This document shows positions 1-9,756 of a stretch of 64,000 nt of DNA, in pieces. Under the pieces are notes generated by a model. It worked only from the letters and a program-made list of their open reading frames with translations, had not been told where the DNA came from and did no database searches. Each line of letters starts with the position of its first letter. Position 1 is the first letter of the stretch. Both the position numbers and the translations under genes were made by a program. Origin of the DNA: an uncultured Gammaproteobacteria bacterium (GTDB lineage: Bacteria; Pseudomonadota; Gammaproteobacteria; UBA6429; Thiohalophilaceae); assembly GCA_937967995.1 (NCBI GenBank), contig CALBTB010000006.1, positions 1 to 64,000 of the forward strand, in the 5' to 3' direction.

Positions 1-861
1 AGTGCGAAACCATTGAGTGTCGCCATTGTGCAGGCCAACCTGCCGCAACTCACGAAATGGGACCCGGATAAAATTCTGCACCGCATGCTGACCTATGAAG
101 AATTGTCCGAGCCTTACTGGGCCGAGCATGACATCATTGTCTGGCCGGAAAACGCCCTGACGATTCTGTGGCAGGATGCGCCCCCGGCATATCGTCAACG
201 CCTCGACGAAAAGGCCAGGGAGAGTGGTAGTTCGTTAATTGTCGGTGTGCCTTACGGTGAAACCGATGCGATCTATCACAGTAGCCTGCTGGTGCTGGGG
301 AATACGCCGGGTGTGTATCACAAACGGCACCTGGTGCCATTCGGCGAGTACGTGCCACTGGGATCAGTGTTACGTCGTATCGGTGGATTCTTTAATTTAC
401 CCATGTCCGGTTTCAGTCCCGGAGCCAGGGCGCAGGCGCATCTGCAGGCCGGTGGCCAGTTACTGGCTCCATCAATCTGTTATGAAGACGCGTTTGGTGA
501 AGAGTTGATCGATTTTTTACCGCAGGCCACTCTGCTGGTCAACGGCAGTAACAACGCCTGGTATGGGCGATCCTGGGCACCGCATCAGCACCTGCAAATC
601 TCCCGTATGCGTTCACTTGAAACCGGCCGGCAAATGATTCGTTCCACGACCACCGGCATATCCGCGTTCATTGATGAAAAGGGCGCGATTCGCAGCCAGA
701 CCGATCAGTTCGAGTCGCAGGTACTGGTGGCCAAGGTCACTCCCTTCGGTGGTGCAACGCCGTTTGTTCAGATGGGGAACTGGCCGGTGATGATTCTGGT
801 GTGGCTGGCATTTGCCGGGCTGATACTGCTTGCCGTGATCACCAGTCGTCGGGTGAACTGA
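1..861 (+). CDS. lnt: Apolipoprotein N-acyltransferase, 3' part (cut by window start)
   Basis: C-terminal part of the inner-membrane enzyme that adds the third acyl chain to the N-terminal cysteine of lipoproteins. The frame is open from base 1, so the start and the N-terminal membrane helices lie outside; the TTG at 13 is taken as an internal codon. The nitrilase-like periplasmic domain is visible with its Glu-Lys-Cys triad: Glu in WPENAL (about visible residue 50), Lys in YHKRHL (about 108) and Cys in SICYED (about 160). A hydrophobic helix closes the protein. Its likely clients in this window are LptE, MlaA, LpoA and the lipoprotein at 45838. leuS follows after 35 bases. Confidence 0.95.
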   Translation, partial: SAKPLSVAIVQANLPQLTKWDPDKILHRMLTYEELSEPYWAEHDIIVWPENALTILWQDAPPAYRQRLDEKARESGSSLIVGVPYGETDAIYHSSLLVLGNTPGVYHKRHLVPFGEYVPLGSVLRRIGGFFNLPMSGFSPGARAQAHLQAGGQLLAPSICYEDAFGEELIDFLPQATLLVNGSNNAWYGRSWAPHQHLQISRMRSLETGRQMIRSTTTGISAFIDEKGAIRSQTDQFESQVLVAKVTPFGGATPFVQMGNWPVMILVWLAFAGLILLAVITSRRVN

Positions 862-863
862 GA

Positions 864-869
864 TATAAT
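864..869 (+). promoter_or_regulatory. Candidate -10 box before leuS
   Basis: A perfect TATAAT lies just after the lnt stop, 27 bases before the leuS ATG, so a transcript would have a leader of about 20 bases. No good -35 hexamer sits 16 to 18 bases upstream (the position reads ACCAGT), so this is a suggestion only. leuS could also be read from the lnt transcript. Confidence 0.4.
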
Positions 870-896
870 GCGCCAAACCGGTAAAAAGCGATAACA

Positions 897-3353
897 ATGA
901 ACGAACAGTACAATCCAAAACACGTCGAACAGGCAGCCCAGCAATACTGGGAAGACAACCAGTCCTTTGTTGTAAAGGAAGATACAAACAGGGAAAAATA
1001 TTATTGCCTGTCCATGTTTCCCTATCCCAGTGGCCGACTGCACATGGGCCATGTGCGCAATTACACCATTGGCGATGTCATCAGCCGTTATCAACGCATG
1101 CTCGGCAAAAATGTGCTGCAACCCATGGGCTGGGATGCATTTGGTTTGCCGGCCGAAAATGCCGCAATAAAAAATAATGTCCCGCCGGCTGCATGGACCC
1201 GCGACAACATTGCTTACATGCGCAACCAGTTAAAACAACTGGGACTGGGCTATGACTGGACCCGCGAACTGGCCACCTGCGATCCGGATTACTATCGCTG
1301 GGAACAATGGTTGTTTACGCGCCTGTTTAAAAAAGGCCTGGTTTATAAAAAGACCTCACCGGTGAACTGGTGTCCCAATGATCTGACCGTGCTGGCCAAT
1401 GAGCAGGTCGTCGATGGCAAGTGCTGGCGTTGTGATACGTTCGTGGAACGCAAGGACATTCCACAATGGTTTATGCGCATCACGCAGTATGCGGATGAGT
1501 TACTGAGTGAACTGGATAACCTGTCCGGCTGGCCGGAACAGGTCGTGACCATGCAGCGTAACTGGATTGGCCGATCCACCGGTGTACAGATAACATTTGA
1601 TATCGCTGACAGCGATGACCGTATTCGTGTTTTCACCACGCGCCCGGATACGCTGATGGGTGTCACTTACGTGGCGGTCGCTGCCGAACATCCACTGGCG
1701 CAACAGGCGGCCAGGTATCACAAAAACGTGGCAACCTTTATAAAGGAATGCGTTGCCGTCGGCACGGCCGAGGCCACTATCGAAACCATGGAGAAAAAGG
1801 GCATCGATACCGGCATCAAGGCGATTCATCCGATCACGGGTGAGCAGGTGCCGGTCTTCATCGCCAACTTTGTCCTGATGGGATACGGCGAAGGCGCGGT
1901 CATGTCGGTGCCCGCCCACGATCAGCGTGACTGGGAATTTGCGCAAAAATACGGATTACCGATTCGTCAGGTGATTGCACCGATGGACGATACTGACGTG
2001 GACCTGTCCCAGGCCGCGTTTGTTGACAAAGGTGTGTTGATCAATTCAGGCGAGTTTGATGACATGTCCTCACAACAGGCGTTTGATGCCATTGCCGAGC
2101 GGTTAACGCGTAAGCGCAAGGGTAAAAAACAGACCACTTACCGCTTGCGTGACTGGGGTGTTTCCCGCCAGCGTTACTGGGGTGCGCCAATACCGATCAT
2201 CAATTGTAAAAAATGCGGCGAGGTGCCGGTACCGGACCGGGATTTACCGGTGGTACTTCCCGAAGAGGTGAAGTTTGAAGGTATTGGTTCACCGTTGAAG
2301 AAGTCACCGGCTTTTTATAAGACCACCTGTCCGAAATGTGGCGGCAAGGCGGAACGGGAAACCGACACTTTTGACACCTTCATGGAATCATCCTGGTACT
2401 ACGCGCGTTTTGCCTGTGTCGATAACAACAGGGCCATGCTGGATGAACGTGCCAATTACTGGTTACCGGTCGATCAGTATATCGGTGGCATCGAGCATGC
2501 CATTTTGCATTTACTGTATGCCCGTTTCTATAACAAGCTGATGCGCGACGTTGGACTGGTTAACAATAATGAACCCATTACTAATTTGTTGACCCAGGGC
2601 ATGGTGCTCAAAGACGGTGCCAAGATGTCCAAATCCAAGGGCAATACAGTCGACCCACACAAACTGATCGAAGAATACGGTGCGGATACGGCACGCCTGT
2701 TCATCATGTTTGCGGCACCACCGGATCAAAGTCTGGAATGGTCGGACACGGCCGTGGAAGGGGCATTTCGTTTTCTGCGCCGGGTCTGGCGAATTGTGTA
2801 TGACCATGTTCAGGCCGGGCCGGTGCAGCCGCTTGATGTGGCCGCATTAACTGAAAAGCAGAAAATCCTGCGCCGTGTTTCGCACGAAATGATTCAGAAG
2901 ATTTCCGATGACGTGGGTCGGCGTTTTACCTTTAATACCGCCATTGCCGGTGTCATGGAAATGATGAATGCGATCAGCAAGTTTGAAGATAACTCCGAGC
3001 AGGGACGGGCGGTGGTGCATGAATCACTGACTGCCGCGATTCTGATGTTGTCACCGATTGTGCCGCATTTCTGTCACGTGTTATGGGATCAACTCAGTCC
3101 GGGGAGCGGACCAGTGATTGATCAGGCCTGGCCCGAAGCGGATCCGGCTGCCATGGTGCGCGATCAGATCGAACTGGTGGTGCAGGTCAATGGCAAGCTG
3201 CGTGGACGGGTGATGGTCCCGGCCGACGCGGATCGTAACGAAGTGGAAAAACAGGCCATGCATGATGAAAACGTAAAGCGTTTTGTGGAAGGCAGGGCGA
3301 TTGCACGTGTGATTGTGGTGCCCGGAAAACTGGTGAATATCGTTGTTAAATAA
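897..3353 (+). CDS. leuS: Leucyl-tRNA synthetase
   Basis: Class I aminoacyl-tRNA synthetase that charges tRNA-Leu in the cytosol. The HIGH motif appears as HMGH at residues 49-52 within [11 protein letters not shown], and the KMSKS loop is at about residues 576-580. Between them lies the CP1 editing region (about 220-420), with the typical [15 protein letters not shown] segment. Two Cys pairs, CKKCGE and CPKCGG, form a zinc-ribbon-like insert. The length of 818 residues is slightly below the E. coli enzyme (860). The 3' end overlaps the lptE start by 11 bases, the usual leuS-lptE-holA order. Confidence 0.98.
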   Translation: MNEQYNPKHVEQAAQQYWEDNQSFVVKEDTNREKYYCLSMFPYPSGRLHMGHVRNYTIGDVISRYQRMLGKNVLQPMGWDAFGLPAENAAIKNNVPPAAWTRDNIAYMRNQLKQLGLGYDWTRELATCDPDYYRWEQWLFTRLFKKGLVYKKTSPVNWCPNDLTVLANEQVVDGKCWRCDTFVERKDIPQWFMRITQYADELLSELDNLSGWPEQVVTMQRNWIGRSTGVQITFDIADSDDRIRVFTTRPDTLMGVTYVAVAAEHPLAQQAARYHKNVATFIKECVAVGTAEATIETMEKKGIDTGIKAIHPITGEQVPVFIANFVLMGYGEGAVMSVPAHDQRDWEFAQKYGLPIRQVIAPMDDTDVDLSQAAFVDKGVLINSGEFDDMSSQQAFDAIAERLTRKRKGKKQTTYRLRDWGVSRQRYWGAPIPIINCKKCGEVPVPDRDLPVVLPEEVKFEGIGSPLKKSPAFYKTTCPKCGGKAERETDTFDTFMESSWYYARFACVDNNRAMLDERANYWLPVDQYIGGIEHAILHLLYARFYNKLMRDVGLVNNNEPITNLLTQGMVLKDGAKMSKSKGNTVDPHKLIEEYGADTARLFIMFAAPPDQSLEWSDTAVEGAFRFLRRVWRIVYDHVQAGPVQPLDVAALTEKQKILRRVSHEMIQKISDDVGRRFTFNTAIAGVMEMMNAISKFEDNSEQGRAVVHESLTAAILMLSPIVPHFCHVLWDQLSPGSGPVIDQAWPEADPAAMVRDQIELVVQVNGKLRGRVMVPADADRNEVEKQAMHDENVKRFVEGRAIARVIVVPGKLVNIVVK

Positions 3354-3867
3354 GCTTGCCATATCCCTGACTGTCGTCGCCCTGGTTGTGGCGCATTTAT
3401 CAGGCTGCGGTTTTCGTTTACGTGGCAGTGTCGATGTACCGGAAACATTAACGCGTGTGCATATCGACGGACTGGGTGAGTATGCCCCGTTGGCGCAGGA
3501 ATTGCGCCGTGTGTTGCAACGCTCGGGGACACTTGTTGTCAAACGAGATTCGAAGCCGGAATCAATAATTCAGGTAAGTAACGAGCAATTTAAACGACGG
3601 GTCCTGTCGGTTGACTCGCGTGGTCGTGCGGCGGAATATGAACTGGATTATCGTTTTCAGTTTATGATTGTAAAACCCGACGGTGAATCTTTGGTGCCAT
3701 TGCAAAAGATTCAACTGCTGAGGGACTATCGATTTGACCCGAATAACGTACTGGCTGCGGATGCAGAAGAAGCACAGATTCGCAAAGAAATGATCAGTTT
3801 CGGTGTGCGCCAGATGATGCGACGTATCGATTCCTACATGAAAACCCACGAAAAACCGGCTGAATGA
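3343..3867 (+). CDS. lptE: LPS-assembly lipoprotein LptE
   Basis: Outer-membrane lipoprotein that plugs the LptD barrel in the last step of LPS delivery. The 174-residue product has a signal peptide with a lipobox LSGC (Cys22), followed by the family's GFRLRG signature. The start is a TTG inside the end of leuS; it gives a good signal peptide and implies translational coupling. The stop overlaps the holA start in ATGA. The other Lpt genes here (lptC, lptA, lptB) are 22 kb away on the other strand. lptD, the partner barrel, is not in the window. Confidence 0.93.
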   Translation: MLNKLAISLTVVALVVAHLSGCGFRLRGSVDVPETLTRVHIDGLGEYAPLAQELRRVLQRSGTLVVKRDSKPESIIQVSNEQFKRRVLSVDSRGRAAEYELDYRFQFMIVKPDGESLVPLQKIQLLRDYRFDPNNVLAADAEEAQIRKEMISFGVRQMMRRIDSYMKTHEKPAE

Positions 3868-4883
3868 AGATTCCCTTTCAGCAACTTGCTACACAATTGT
3901 CAAAGACGCTGGCACCGGTCTACCTGGTCAGCGGTGATGAACCTTACCAACGAGACCAGGCATGCGAACAGATTCGGCATGCAGCAGTCGCGCAGGGTTA
4001 TACCGAGCGTGAACTGTATCATGTGGAGCGCGGATTCGACTGGCAGTCGTTAATGGAAGCCGGTAACGCCCTGTCCCTGTTTGCCGAGAGGAAGCTGATC
4101 GAATTACGTCTGCCTACCGCCAAGCCCGGCACCGAAGGCGCAAAGGCCTTGTGTCACTACGTTGCGAACCTGCCTGAAGATACGGTGCTTCTGATTGTTG
4201 CCGGTAAACTGGATGCGGCGCAGCTCAAATCTAAATGGGTCAAATCCATCGAGTCGGCCGGGGCGCTGGTTCAAATCTGGCCGGTCGATGCGGAGCGCTT
4301 ACCGGCCTGGATTCGACAGGCGCTGGCAGGACGTGACATGAGCGCCAGTCCCGAGGCATTGAGCCTGCTGGCGGAGCGGGTCGAGGGTAATTTGCTGGCG
4401 GCGGACCAGGAGCTGGAAAAGTTACGACTATTATATGGGCCGTGCCAGCTGGATGCTGATCAGGTACAGGCAGCCGTGGCGGAGAGTGCCCGCTACGATG
4501 TTTTCAGTCTGGTTGATGCGGCCTTGCAGGGCAGTGCGGCGCGGGTGACACGCATTCTGTATGGCTTGCGGGCCGAGGGGGTTGAGCCCATCCTGGTGCT
4601 GTGGGCACTGGCCCGCGAAACTCGCAGCCTGTTGCACATGGCTGAACAGCAGGACGCCGGTATGTCGGCGGAACAGGCCATGGCGCGGGAGCGCGTCTGG
4701 GACAAGCGTAAGCCACTGGTTCGTAAAGCCTTGCAGCGGCTTGATAGCACGGCATTACGGGCATGTATCGCCGAATCCAGCCGGCTGGACCGTCAGTTAA
4801 AAGGCATCGGAACAGGCAGAACCTGGAATGACTTGTTAGAATTAGCCTTACGATTAGCCGGACAGCCGGCACTTGCCTGCTGA
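3864..4883 (+). CDS. holA: DNA polymerase III delta subunit
   Basis: Delta subunit of the clamp loader, which opens the beta sliding clamp for loading onto primed DNA. The 339-residue length is normal for the family. The N-terminal segment (about residues 18-36: [16 protein letters not shown]) is the divergent nucleotide-binding region found in delta, which lacks ATPase activity. The middle part has the domain-III-like helices. The ATG overlaps the lptE stop. proA starts 19 bases after the stop. Confidence 0.95.
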   Translation: MKIPFQQLATQLSKTLAPVYLVSGDEPYQRDQACEQIRHAAVAQGYTERELYHVERGFDWQSLMEAGNALSLFAERKLIELRLPTAKPGTEGAKALCHYVANLPEDTVLLIVAGKLDAAQLKSKWVKSIESAGALVQIWPVDAERLPAWIRQALAGRDMSASPEALSLLAERVEGNLLAADQELEKLRLLYGPCQLDADQVQAAVAESARYDVFSLVDAALQGSAARVTRILYGLRAEGVEPILVLWALARETRSLLHMAEQQDAGMSAEQAMARERVWDKRKPLVRKALQRLDSTALRACIAESSRLDRQLKGIGTGRTWNDLLELALRLAGQPALAC

Positions 4884-4902
4884 GGCGACAGATCACTGGA
4901 CA

Positions 4903-6177
4903 ATGAAAATGGACGCAAAATTTGATATTTCCCAATACATGACGCGACTGGGCCAGGCGGCCCGTGCGGCATCACGGCAACTGGGTCGTGCCCAGACCAA
5001 CCAGAAAAACCGGGCCTTGATGGCCATTGCCGAGGCCATCGAAAACCAGCGTGATGCGTTACTGCGCGAGAATGCCCGTGACCTGGAAAAGGGTCGCGAA
5101 AACGGCCTGGACGAGGCATTGCTTGATCGCCTCGCCTTAAATGAAGATCGCATCAATGCCATGGCCGAAGGGGTTCGACAAATCATCGCATTGCCTGATC
5201 CGGTTGGCGAAATCACGGATCTGAAGTATATGCCTTCCGGCATTCAGGTCGGCAAGATGCGCGTTCCGCTGGGTGTCATCGGCATCATTTATGAATCCCG
5301 TCCAAACGTCACAATTGATGCAGCCGCATTGTGTCTCAAATCCGGAAACGCGGCGATACTACGTGGTGGTTCGGAAGCAGCTTATTCAAACCAGGCGCTG
5401 GCGGCCTGTATTCAGCACGGCCTCAAGGAAGCCGACCTGCCGATTGAAGTCGTACAGGTAATCGAAACTACCGATCGCAGCGCCGTGGGTGAACTGATCA
5501 CCATGTCGGACTATGTCGATGTCATCGTGCCACGTGGCGGTAAGGGACTGATCGAACGCATCAGCCGTGAAGCGCGTGTTCCGGTCATCAAGCACCTGCA
5601 TGGTGTTTGTCATGTTTATATAGATAGCAAGGCGGATACCGATAAGGCCATTCGTGTGGCATACAATGCCAAGACACAACGTTATGGCACCTGTAATACG
5701 ATGGAAACCCTGCTGGTCGATGAAGAGATTGCGCAGGACGTGCTGCCAAAACTGGCGGAGATGTACCAGAAGGAAGGGGTGGAACTGCGCGGTTGTGACA
5801 GGACACGTTCTTTATTGTCAGGAATCAAGTCGGCCACTGATGAAGACTGGGATACTGAATACCTGGCGCCGATACTGTCTATTAAAGTGGTGACGGGACT
5901 GGATGAAGCAATTGAGCATATTCACGCGCACGGTTCAGGTCATACCGAATCGATCATGACGGAAGATTACAGCCGGGCACGACGTTTTCTTGCCGAAGTG
6001 GATGCCAGTTCCGTGATGATCAATGCATCAACGCGCTTTGCTGATGGATTTGAATATGGTCTGGGTGCTGAGATTGGCATCAGTACGGATAAAATCCATG
6101 TGCGCGGGCCTGTCGGCCTGACCGGACTGACTTCGCAGAAGTACATCGTATTCGGTGATGGCCACATCAGGATATGA
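4903..6177 (+). CDS. proA: Gamma-glutamyl phosphate reductase
   Basis: NADPH-dependent reductase that converts gamma-glutamyl phosphate to glutamate semialdehyde in proline synthesis. It belongs to the aldehyde dehydrogenase fold; the catalytic Cys is in YGTCNTMET (about residue 264), and the substrate-binding ESRPNVT is near residue 130. The frame is open from a TTG at 4873, but that start would overlap holA and add an unusual head, so the ATG at 4903 is preferred; the ATG at 4909 is equally possible. No strong Shine-Dalgarno decides between them. The partner kinase gene proB is not in the window. Confidence 0.95.
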   Translation: MKMDAKFDISQYMTRLGQAARAASRQLGRAQTNQKNRALMAIAEAIENQRDALLRENARDLEKGRENGLDEALLDRLALNEDRINAMAEGVRQIIALPDPVGEITDLKYMPSGIQVGKMRVPLGVIGIIYESRPNVTIDAAALCLKSGNAAILRGGSEAAYSNQALAACIQHGLKEADLPIEVVQVIETTDRSAVGELITMSDYVDVIVPRGGKGLIERISREARVPVIKHLHGVCHVYIDSKADTDKAIRVAYNAKTQRYGTCNTMETLLVDEEIAQDVLPKLAEMYQKEGVELRGCDRTRSLLSGIKSATDEDWDTEYLAPILSIKVVTGLDEAIEHIHAHGSGHTESIMTEDYSRARRFLAEVDASSVMINASTRFADGFEYGLGAEIGISTDKIHVRGPVGLTGLTSQKYIVFGDGHIRI

Positions 6178-6195
6178 TCAGGCATCACTAGCTGA

Positions 6196-6828
6196 ATGAT
6201 TGGTATTTACGGCGGTACATTCGATCCGATCCATTTCGGTCATTTAAGACCGGCGCTGGATGTCCTGCAGTCCCTTCAGTTAGAACAGGTACGTTTTATC
6301 CCCTGTGGTAATCCGCCGCATCGGGATCCGCCATTCGCATCGTCAGCACACCGCCTGCAAATGTTGCAGCGGGCAGTCGATGGTATCAGGCCGTTTGTGA
6401 TCGATGATCGGGAAATCAGGCGCGGCGGTACGTCTTACATGGTGGATACGGTACAGAGTCTGCAACAGGAATTTTCAGAGGCGAAGTTCGCGCTGATTGT
6501 CGGGCTCGATGCGTTTATCGAATTTCATACCTGGAAAGACTGGCAGGTGCTTGTACAACGGGTGTCGCTTGTCGTGACGCAACGGCCAAATACAGAGATC
6601 GATACCAGCCAGTGGCATGACGATCTGGTGGAATACGTACGTGCCAGTCGCGAGGATGATGTAGCGGCATTTGTTCGCCGTGAGTCACCAGCGGTGTATT
6701 TTTGTCCTGTGACACAACTCGATATTTCATCGACCCATATCAGGGAGCTGGTGGCTAACGGGCAGCGAATTGATTTTTTATTACCGTCGAGCGTTGTCGA
6801 CTATATCGAACAAAACAGCATTTATTAA
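6196..6828 (+). CDS. nadD: Nicotinate-nucleotide adenylyltransferase
   Basis: Adenylates nicotinate mononucleotide to deamido-NAD in NAD synthesis. The N-terminal GGTFDPIHFGH carries the nucleotidyltransferase HxGH motif (HFGH), and the C-terminal ISSTHIREL corresponds to the family's ISSTxIR motif. The length of 210 residues is typical. It sits 18 bases after proA and 12 before rsfS, the common proA-nadD-rsfS-rlmH order. Confidence 0.97.
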   Translation: MIGIYGGTFDPIHFGHLRPALDVLQSLQLEQVRFIPCGNPPHRDPPFASSAHRLQMLQRAVDGIRPFVIDDREIRRGGTSYMVDTVQSLQQEFSEAKFALIVGLDAFIEFHTWKDWQVLVQRVSLVVTQRPNTEIDTSQWHDDLVEYVRASREDDVAAFVRRESPAVYFCPVTQLDISSTHIRELVANGQRIDFLLPSSVVDYIEQNSIY

Positions 6829-6840
6829 AAGAGGTAGTAG

Positions 6841-7191
6841 ATGGAATTAGAAGCATTAAAGGCACTGGTGATCGAAGCACTTGAAGATGTAAAAGGTGCA
6901 GATATTCGCGTGCTGGACGTTCGTGACAAGACGTCAATAACGGATGTGATGATTATTGCCACCGGTAACAGCAATCGACAGGTCAAGGCGCTGGTTGATT
7001 CCGTTATCGACAAGTGCAAGTCGAATGGTATCAAACCACTGGGTTCGGAAGGTACTGATGCAGGTGAATGGGCACTGCTTGATCTGGGTGACATCGTTGT
7101 GCATGTCATGCAACCGTCGATACGGGATTTTTACAATATTGAAAAACTCTGGGGCGAAGAAAGCCCTACGTTATCCCAAAATGAATCATAA
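6841..7191 (+). CDS. rsfS: Ribosomal silencing factor RsfS
   Basis: Binds ribosomal protein L14 and blocks joining of the subunits, lowering translation under starvation. The 116-residue DUF143 protein shows the family core: [22 protein letters not shown] early and then [16 protein letters not shown]. An AGAGG ribosome-binding site lies 7 bases upstream. It lies between nadD and rlmH, the usual place. Confidence 0.96.
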   Translation: MELEALKALVIEALEDVKGADIRVLDVRDKTSITDVMIIATGNSNRQVKALVDSVIDKCKSNGIKPLGSEGTDAGEWALLDLGDIVVHVMQPSIRDFYNIEKLWGEESPTLSQNES

Positions 7192-7203
7192 ACAACGGCG
7201 CGC

Positions 7204-7671
7204 ATGCGAATATACATCATTGCAGTTGGGGAGCGTATGCCGGAATGGGTTGCCCAGGGTTATCAGGAGTATATAAAACGGCTTGGCCCTGAATTACCTG
7301 TCGAATTGGTCGAGATTCCTGCCGGGAAGCGCGGTAAAAATGCCGCTATCAACCGAATCCTTGAACGCGAAGCAAAATATATCCAGGCAAAAATTCCAGC
7401 CAACAGTCTTGTAGTCGCGCTCGATGTAAAAGGCAAGACCTGGTCCACCGAGGAACTGTCTGCGCACATTGCAGACTGGCAACAGCAGGGTTCGAATATC
7501 TGTTTTTTGATTGGTGGACCGGAAGGCCTGACGCCTGAGCTGATCGAAGATGCCGACATCAGGCTGTCGCTTTCCAGAATGACGTTTCCGCATCCACTGG
7601 TCAGGGCCATACTGGCAGAGCAACTGTACCGTGCCTATTCTATTTTAAAGAATCACCCGTATCATAAATAA
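7204..7671 (+). CDS. rlmH: 23S rRNA pseudouridine-1915 N3-methyltransferase RlmH
   Basis: SPOUT-family methyltransferase acting on helix 69 of 23S rRNA in the assembled ribosome. The 155-residue length matches the family. The SAM-binding knot shows in FLIGGPEGL (about residues 100-108), and the conserved C-terminal LAEQLYRA follows. maf starts 4 bases after its stop. Confidence 0.97.
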   Translation: MRIYIIAVGERMPEWVAQGYQEYIKRLGPELPVELVEIPAGKRGKNAAINRILEREAKYIQAKIPANSLVVALDVKGKTWSTEELSAHIADWQQQGSNICFLIGGPEGLTPELIEDADIRLSLSRMTFPHPLVRAILAEQLYRAYSILKNHPYHK

Positions 7672-7675
7672 CGCC

Positions 7676-8272
7676 ATGGATTTTGACCTGTACCTCGCTT
7701 CACAGTCTCCCCGCCGACAGGAACTACTCGATCAACTTGGAGTGCGCTATCGAGTGCAAAGTGCAAATATTCCTGAAGTCCGACGTGACAATGAATCTGC
7801 TGACATCTTTGTACAACGGCTTGCCCTGGAAAAGGCAGCGCATGTCTGGGCTGAACTGGATGAATTCGAAAGCCGGCCGGTCCTGGGGGCAGACACCGTC
7901 GTGGTACTGAATGGGGAAATCATGGGCAAACCGCAGTCCGCCGACCAGGGTGCAGCGATGTTACGTGCCCTGTCCGGACAGACGCACCAGGTGATGACCG
8001 GTGTGGCACTGGTTAGTCAGCAACATTCAGTATGTGTTAATGTCAGTTATGTCAGGTTCAGAGTGCTGGATGATGAAGAAATACAACAATACTGGCATAC
8101 CGGCGAACCGCAGGACAAGGCGGGTGGATATGCTATTCAGGGATATGCGGCAGCCTTTATCGAGAACCTGCAAGGCAGTTATAGCGGTGTAATGGGTCTG
8201 CCATTGTTTGAAACTGCGCAATTGTTAAAAGAAAAAAATATAACCATCTGGAATCGTAATCAGTATGAGTGA
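7676..8272 (+). CDS. maf: Maf-family nucleotide pyrophosphatase (YhdE type)
   Basis: House-cleaning pyrophosphatase; YhdE-type members hydrolyse dTTP and UTP. The N-terminal LASQSPRRQELL is the Maf signature, with the central ADTVV and the KAGGYAIQG stretch carrying conserved catalytic and substrate residues. The protein has 198 residues. The 3' end overlaps the rng start by 8 bases. Its place directly before rng matches yhdE-rng of E. coli, which supports the YhdE rather than the YceF subgroup. Confidence 0.93.
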   Translation: MDFDLYLASQSPRRQELLDQLGVRYRVQSANIPEVRRDNESADIFVQRLALEKAAHVWAELDEFESRPVLGADTVVVLNGEIMGKPQSADQGAAMLRALSGQTHQVMTGVALVSQQHSVCVNVSYVRFRVLDDEEIQQYWHTGEPQDKAGGYAIQGYAAAFIENLQGSYSGVMGLPLFETAQLLKEKNITIWNRNQYE

Positions 8273-9737
8273 AGAATTATTAATTAATGTGACACCACAG
8301 GAAACCCGTATTGCATTCATCGAAAACGGTGTTTTGCAGGAAGTGCATATCGAGCGTTACCGTAAACGGGGACTGGTCGGTAACGTCTACAAAGGTAAAG
8401 TCTCGCGGGTATTACCGGGCATGCAGGCGGCCTTTGTTGATATAGGACTTGAACGCACCGCATTTCTGCACGCATCGGACATTGTCCGGGAAATCGATAA
8501 TGAAGAACTGGATTCCGATAATAAACCGACGCCACAGATCGTTGACCTGTTACGTGAAGGACAGGACGTGGTGGTGCAGGTCATCAAGGATCCAATGGGA
8601 ACCAAGGGTGCAAGACTGACGACGCAGATTTCCATTCCATCCCGCTTTCTGGTTTTTATGCCCGGTGCACAACATGTGGGTGTATCACAGAAAATTGAAA
8701 ACGCCGAAGAACGTCAGCGTCTGCGCGACATCATTGCAAAGCTGGCAACCGATTTTGAACCGGGCGGATATATTCTTCGAACCGTTGCAGAAGGCGTCAG
8801 TGAGGAAGCGCTGCTCAAGGACATTCAGTTCCTGCAACGACTCTGGCAATCAATAACAGATAAAATTACGACAGAACCGGCAGGCACACTGATTCACGAA
8901 GATTTATTGCTCGTTATGCGCACCATGCGCGACCTGGGTGACACGGATCTGGAAAAAATTCGTATCGACTCACGTGAAACTTACGATAAAGTCAAAAAAT
9001 TCGTCAGCAAGTTTATTCCCGAACTGGATGAACGTATCGAGCACTATCCCGGCGAACGGCCGATTTTTGATCTGTATGGCGTGGAAGATGAAATTCTCAA
9101 GGCCCTGCAACGAAAAGTACAGCTCAAATCCGGTGGTTATCTGATTATTGACCAGACTGAAGCCATGACGACCATCGACGTGAATACCGGGGCGTTTGTC
9201 GGGCACCGTAACCTGGAAGAAACGATTTTCAAAACCAACCTCGAAGCAACCCAGGCCATTGCAAGACAACTTCGTCTGCGTAACCTCGGCGGAATTATCA
9301 TTATTGATTTTATCGATATGACGGACCAGGAGCACCGGCGCCAGGTGATACGCGCACTGGAAAAAAACCTCGAACGGGATCATGCCCGCACGCATATCAG
9401 TGAAGTGTCCTCACTCGGCCTGGTTGAGATGACGCGAAAACGCACCCGTGAATCACTGGAACATATCCTGTGCGAGACCTGTCCAACCTGTAATGGCAGA
9501 GGCTCGCTGATGACGGCGGAGACCGTCTGTTACGACATTTTTCGGGAAATCCTGCGTGAAGCACGGCAATTTGATGCTCAGCAACTTCTGGTACTCGCCG
9601 CACAGCCGGTTGTCGATCAGTTAATCGATGAGGAATCGACGAGTCTGGCAGAACTGGAAGAATTTATTGGCAAGCCTATCAAGTTACAGGTCGAAGCCGA
9701 GTATACGCAGGAACAGTTCGATGTTGTTTTAATGTGA
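8265..9737 (+). CDS. rng: Ribonuclease G
   Basis: Endoribonuclease of the RNase E/G family that matures the 5' end of 16S rRNA and turns over some mRNAs. The S1 RNA-binding domain is at about residues 38-120. The catalytic core has TTIDVNTGAFVG and IIIIDFIDM with the two metal-binding aspartates. CETCPTCNGRG is the zinc link. At 490 residues it lacks the long scaffold tail of RNase E. yhdP follows after 19 bases, as in E. coli. Confidence 0.96.
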   Translation: MSEELLINVTPQETRIAFIENGVLQEVHIERYRKRGLVGNVYKGKVSRVLPGMQAAFVDIGLERTAFLHASDIVREIDNEELDSDNKPTPQIVDLLREGQDVVVQVIKDPMGTKGARLTTQISIPSRFLVFMPGAQHVGVSQKIENAEERQRLRDIIAKLATDFEPGGYILRTVAEGVSEEALLKDIQFLQRLWQSITDKITTEPAGTLIHEDLLLVMRTMRDLGDTDLEKIRIDSRETYDKVKKFVSKFIPELDERIEHYPGERPIFDLYGVEDEILKALQRKVQLKSGGYLIIDQTEAMTTIDVNTGAFVGHRNLEETIFKTNLEATQAIARQLRLRNLGGIIIIDFIDMTDQEHRRQVIRALEKNLERDHARTHISEVSSLGLVEMTRKRTRESLEHILCETCPTCNGRGSLMTAETVCYDIFREILREARQFDAQQLLVLAAQPVVDQLIDEESTSLAELEEFIGKPIKLQVEAEYTQEQFDVVLM

Positions 9738-9756
9738 TTTCACGGGATAACTGAAT

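Noticed and set aside
3081..3542. Minus-strand frame of 153 codons across the leuS-lptE junction
   Set aside because: It is a shadow of two well-supported genes and has no recognisable motif.
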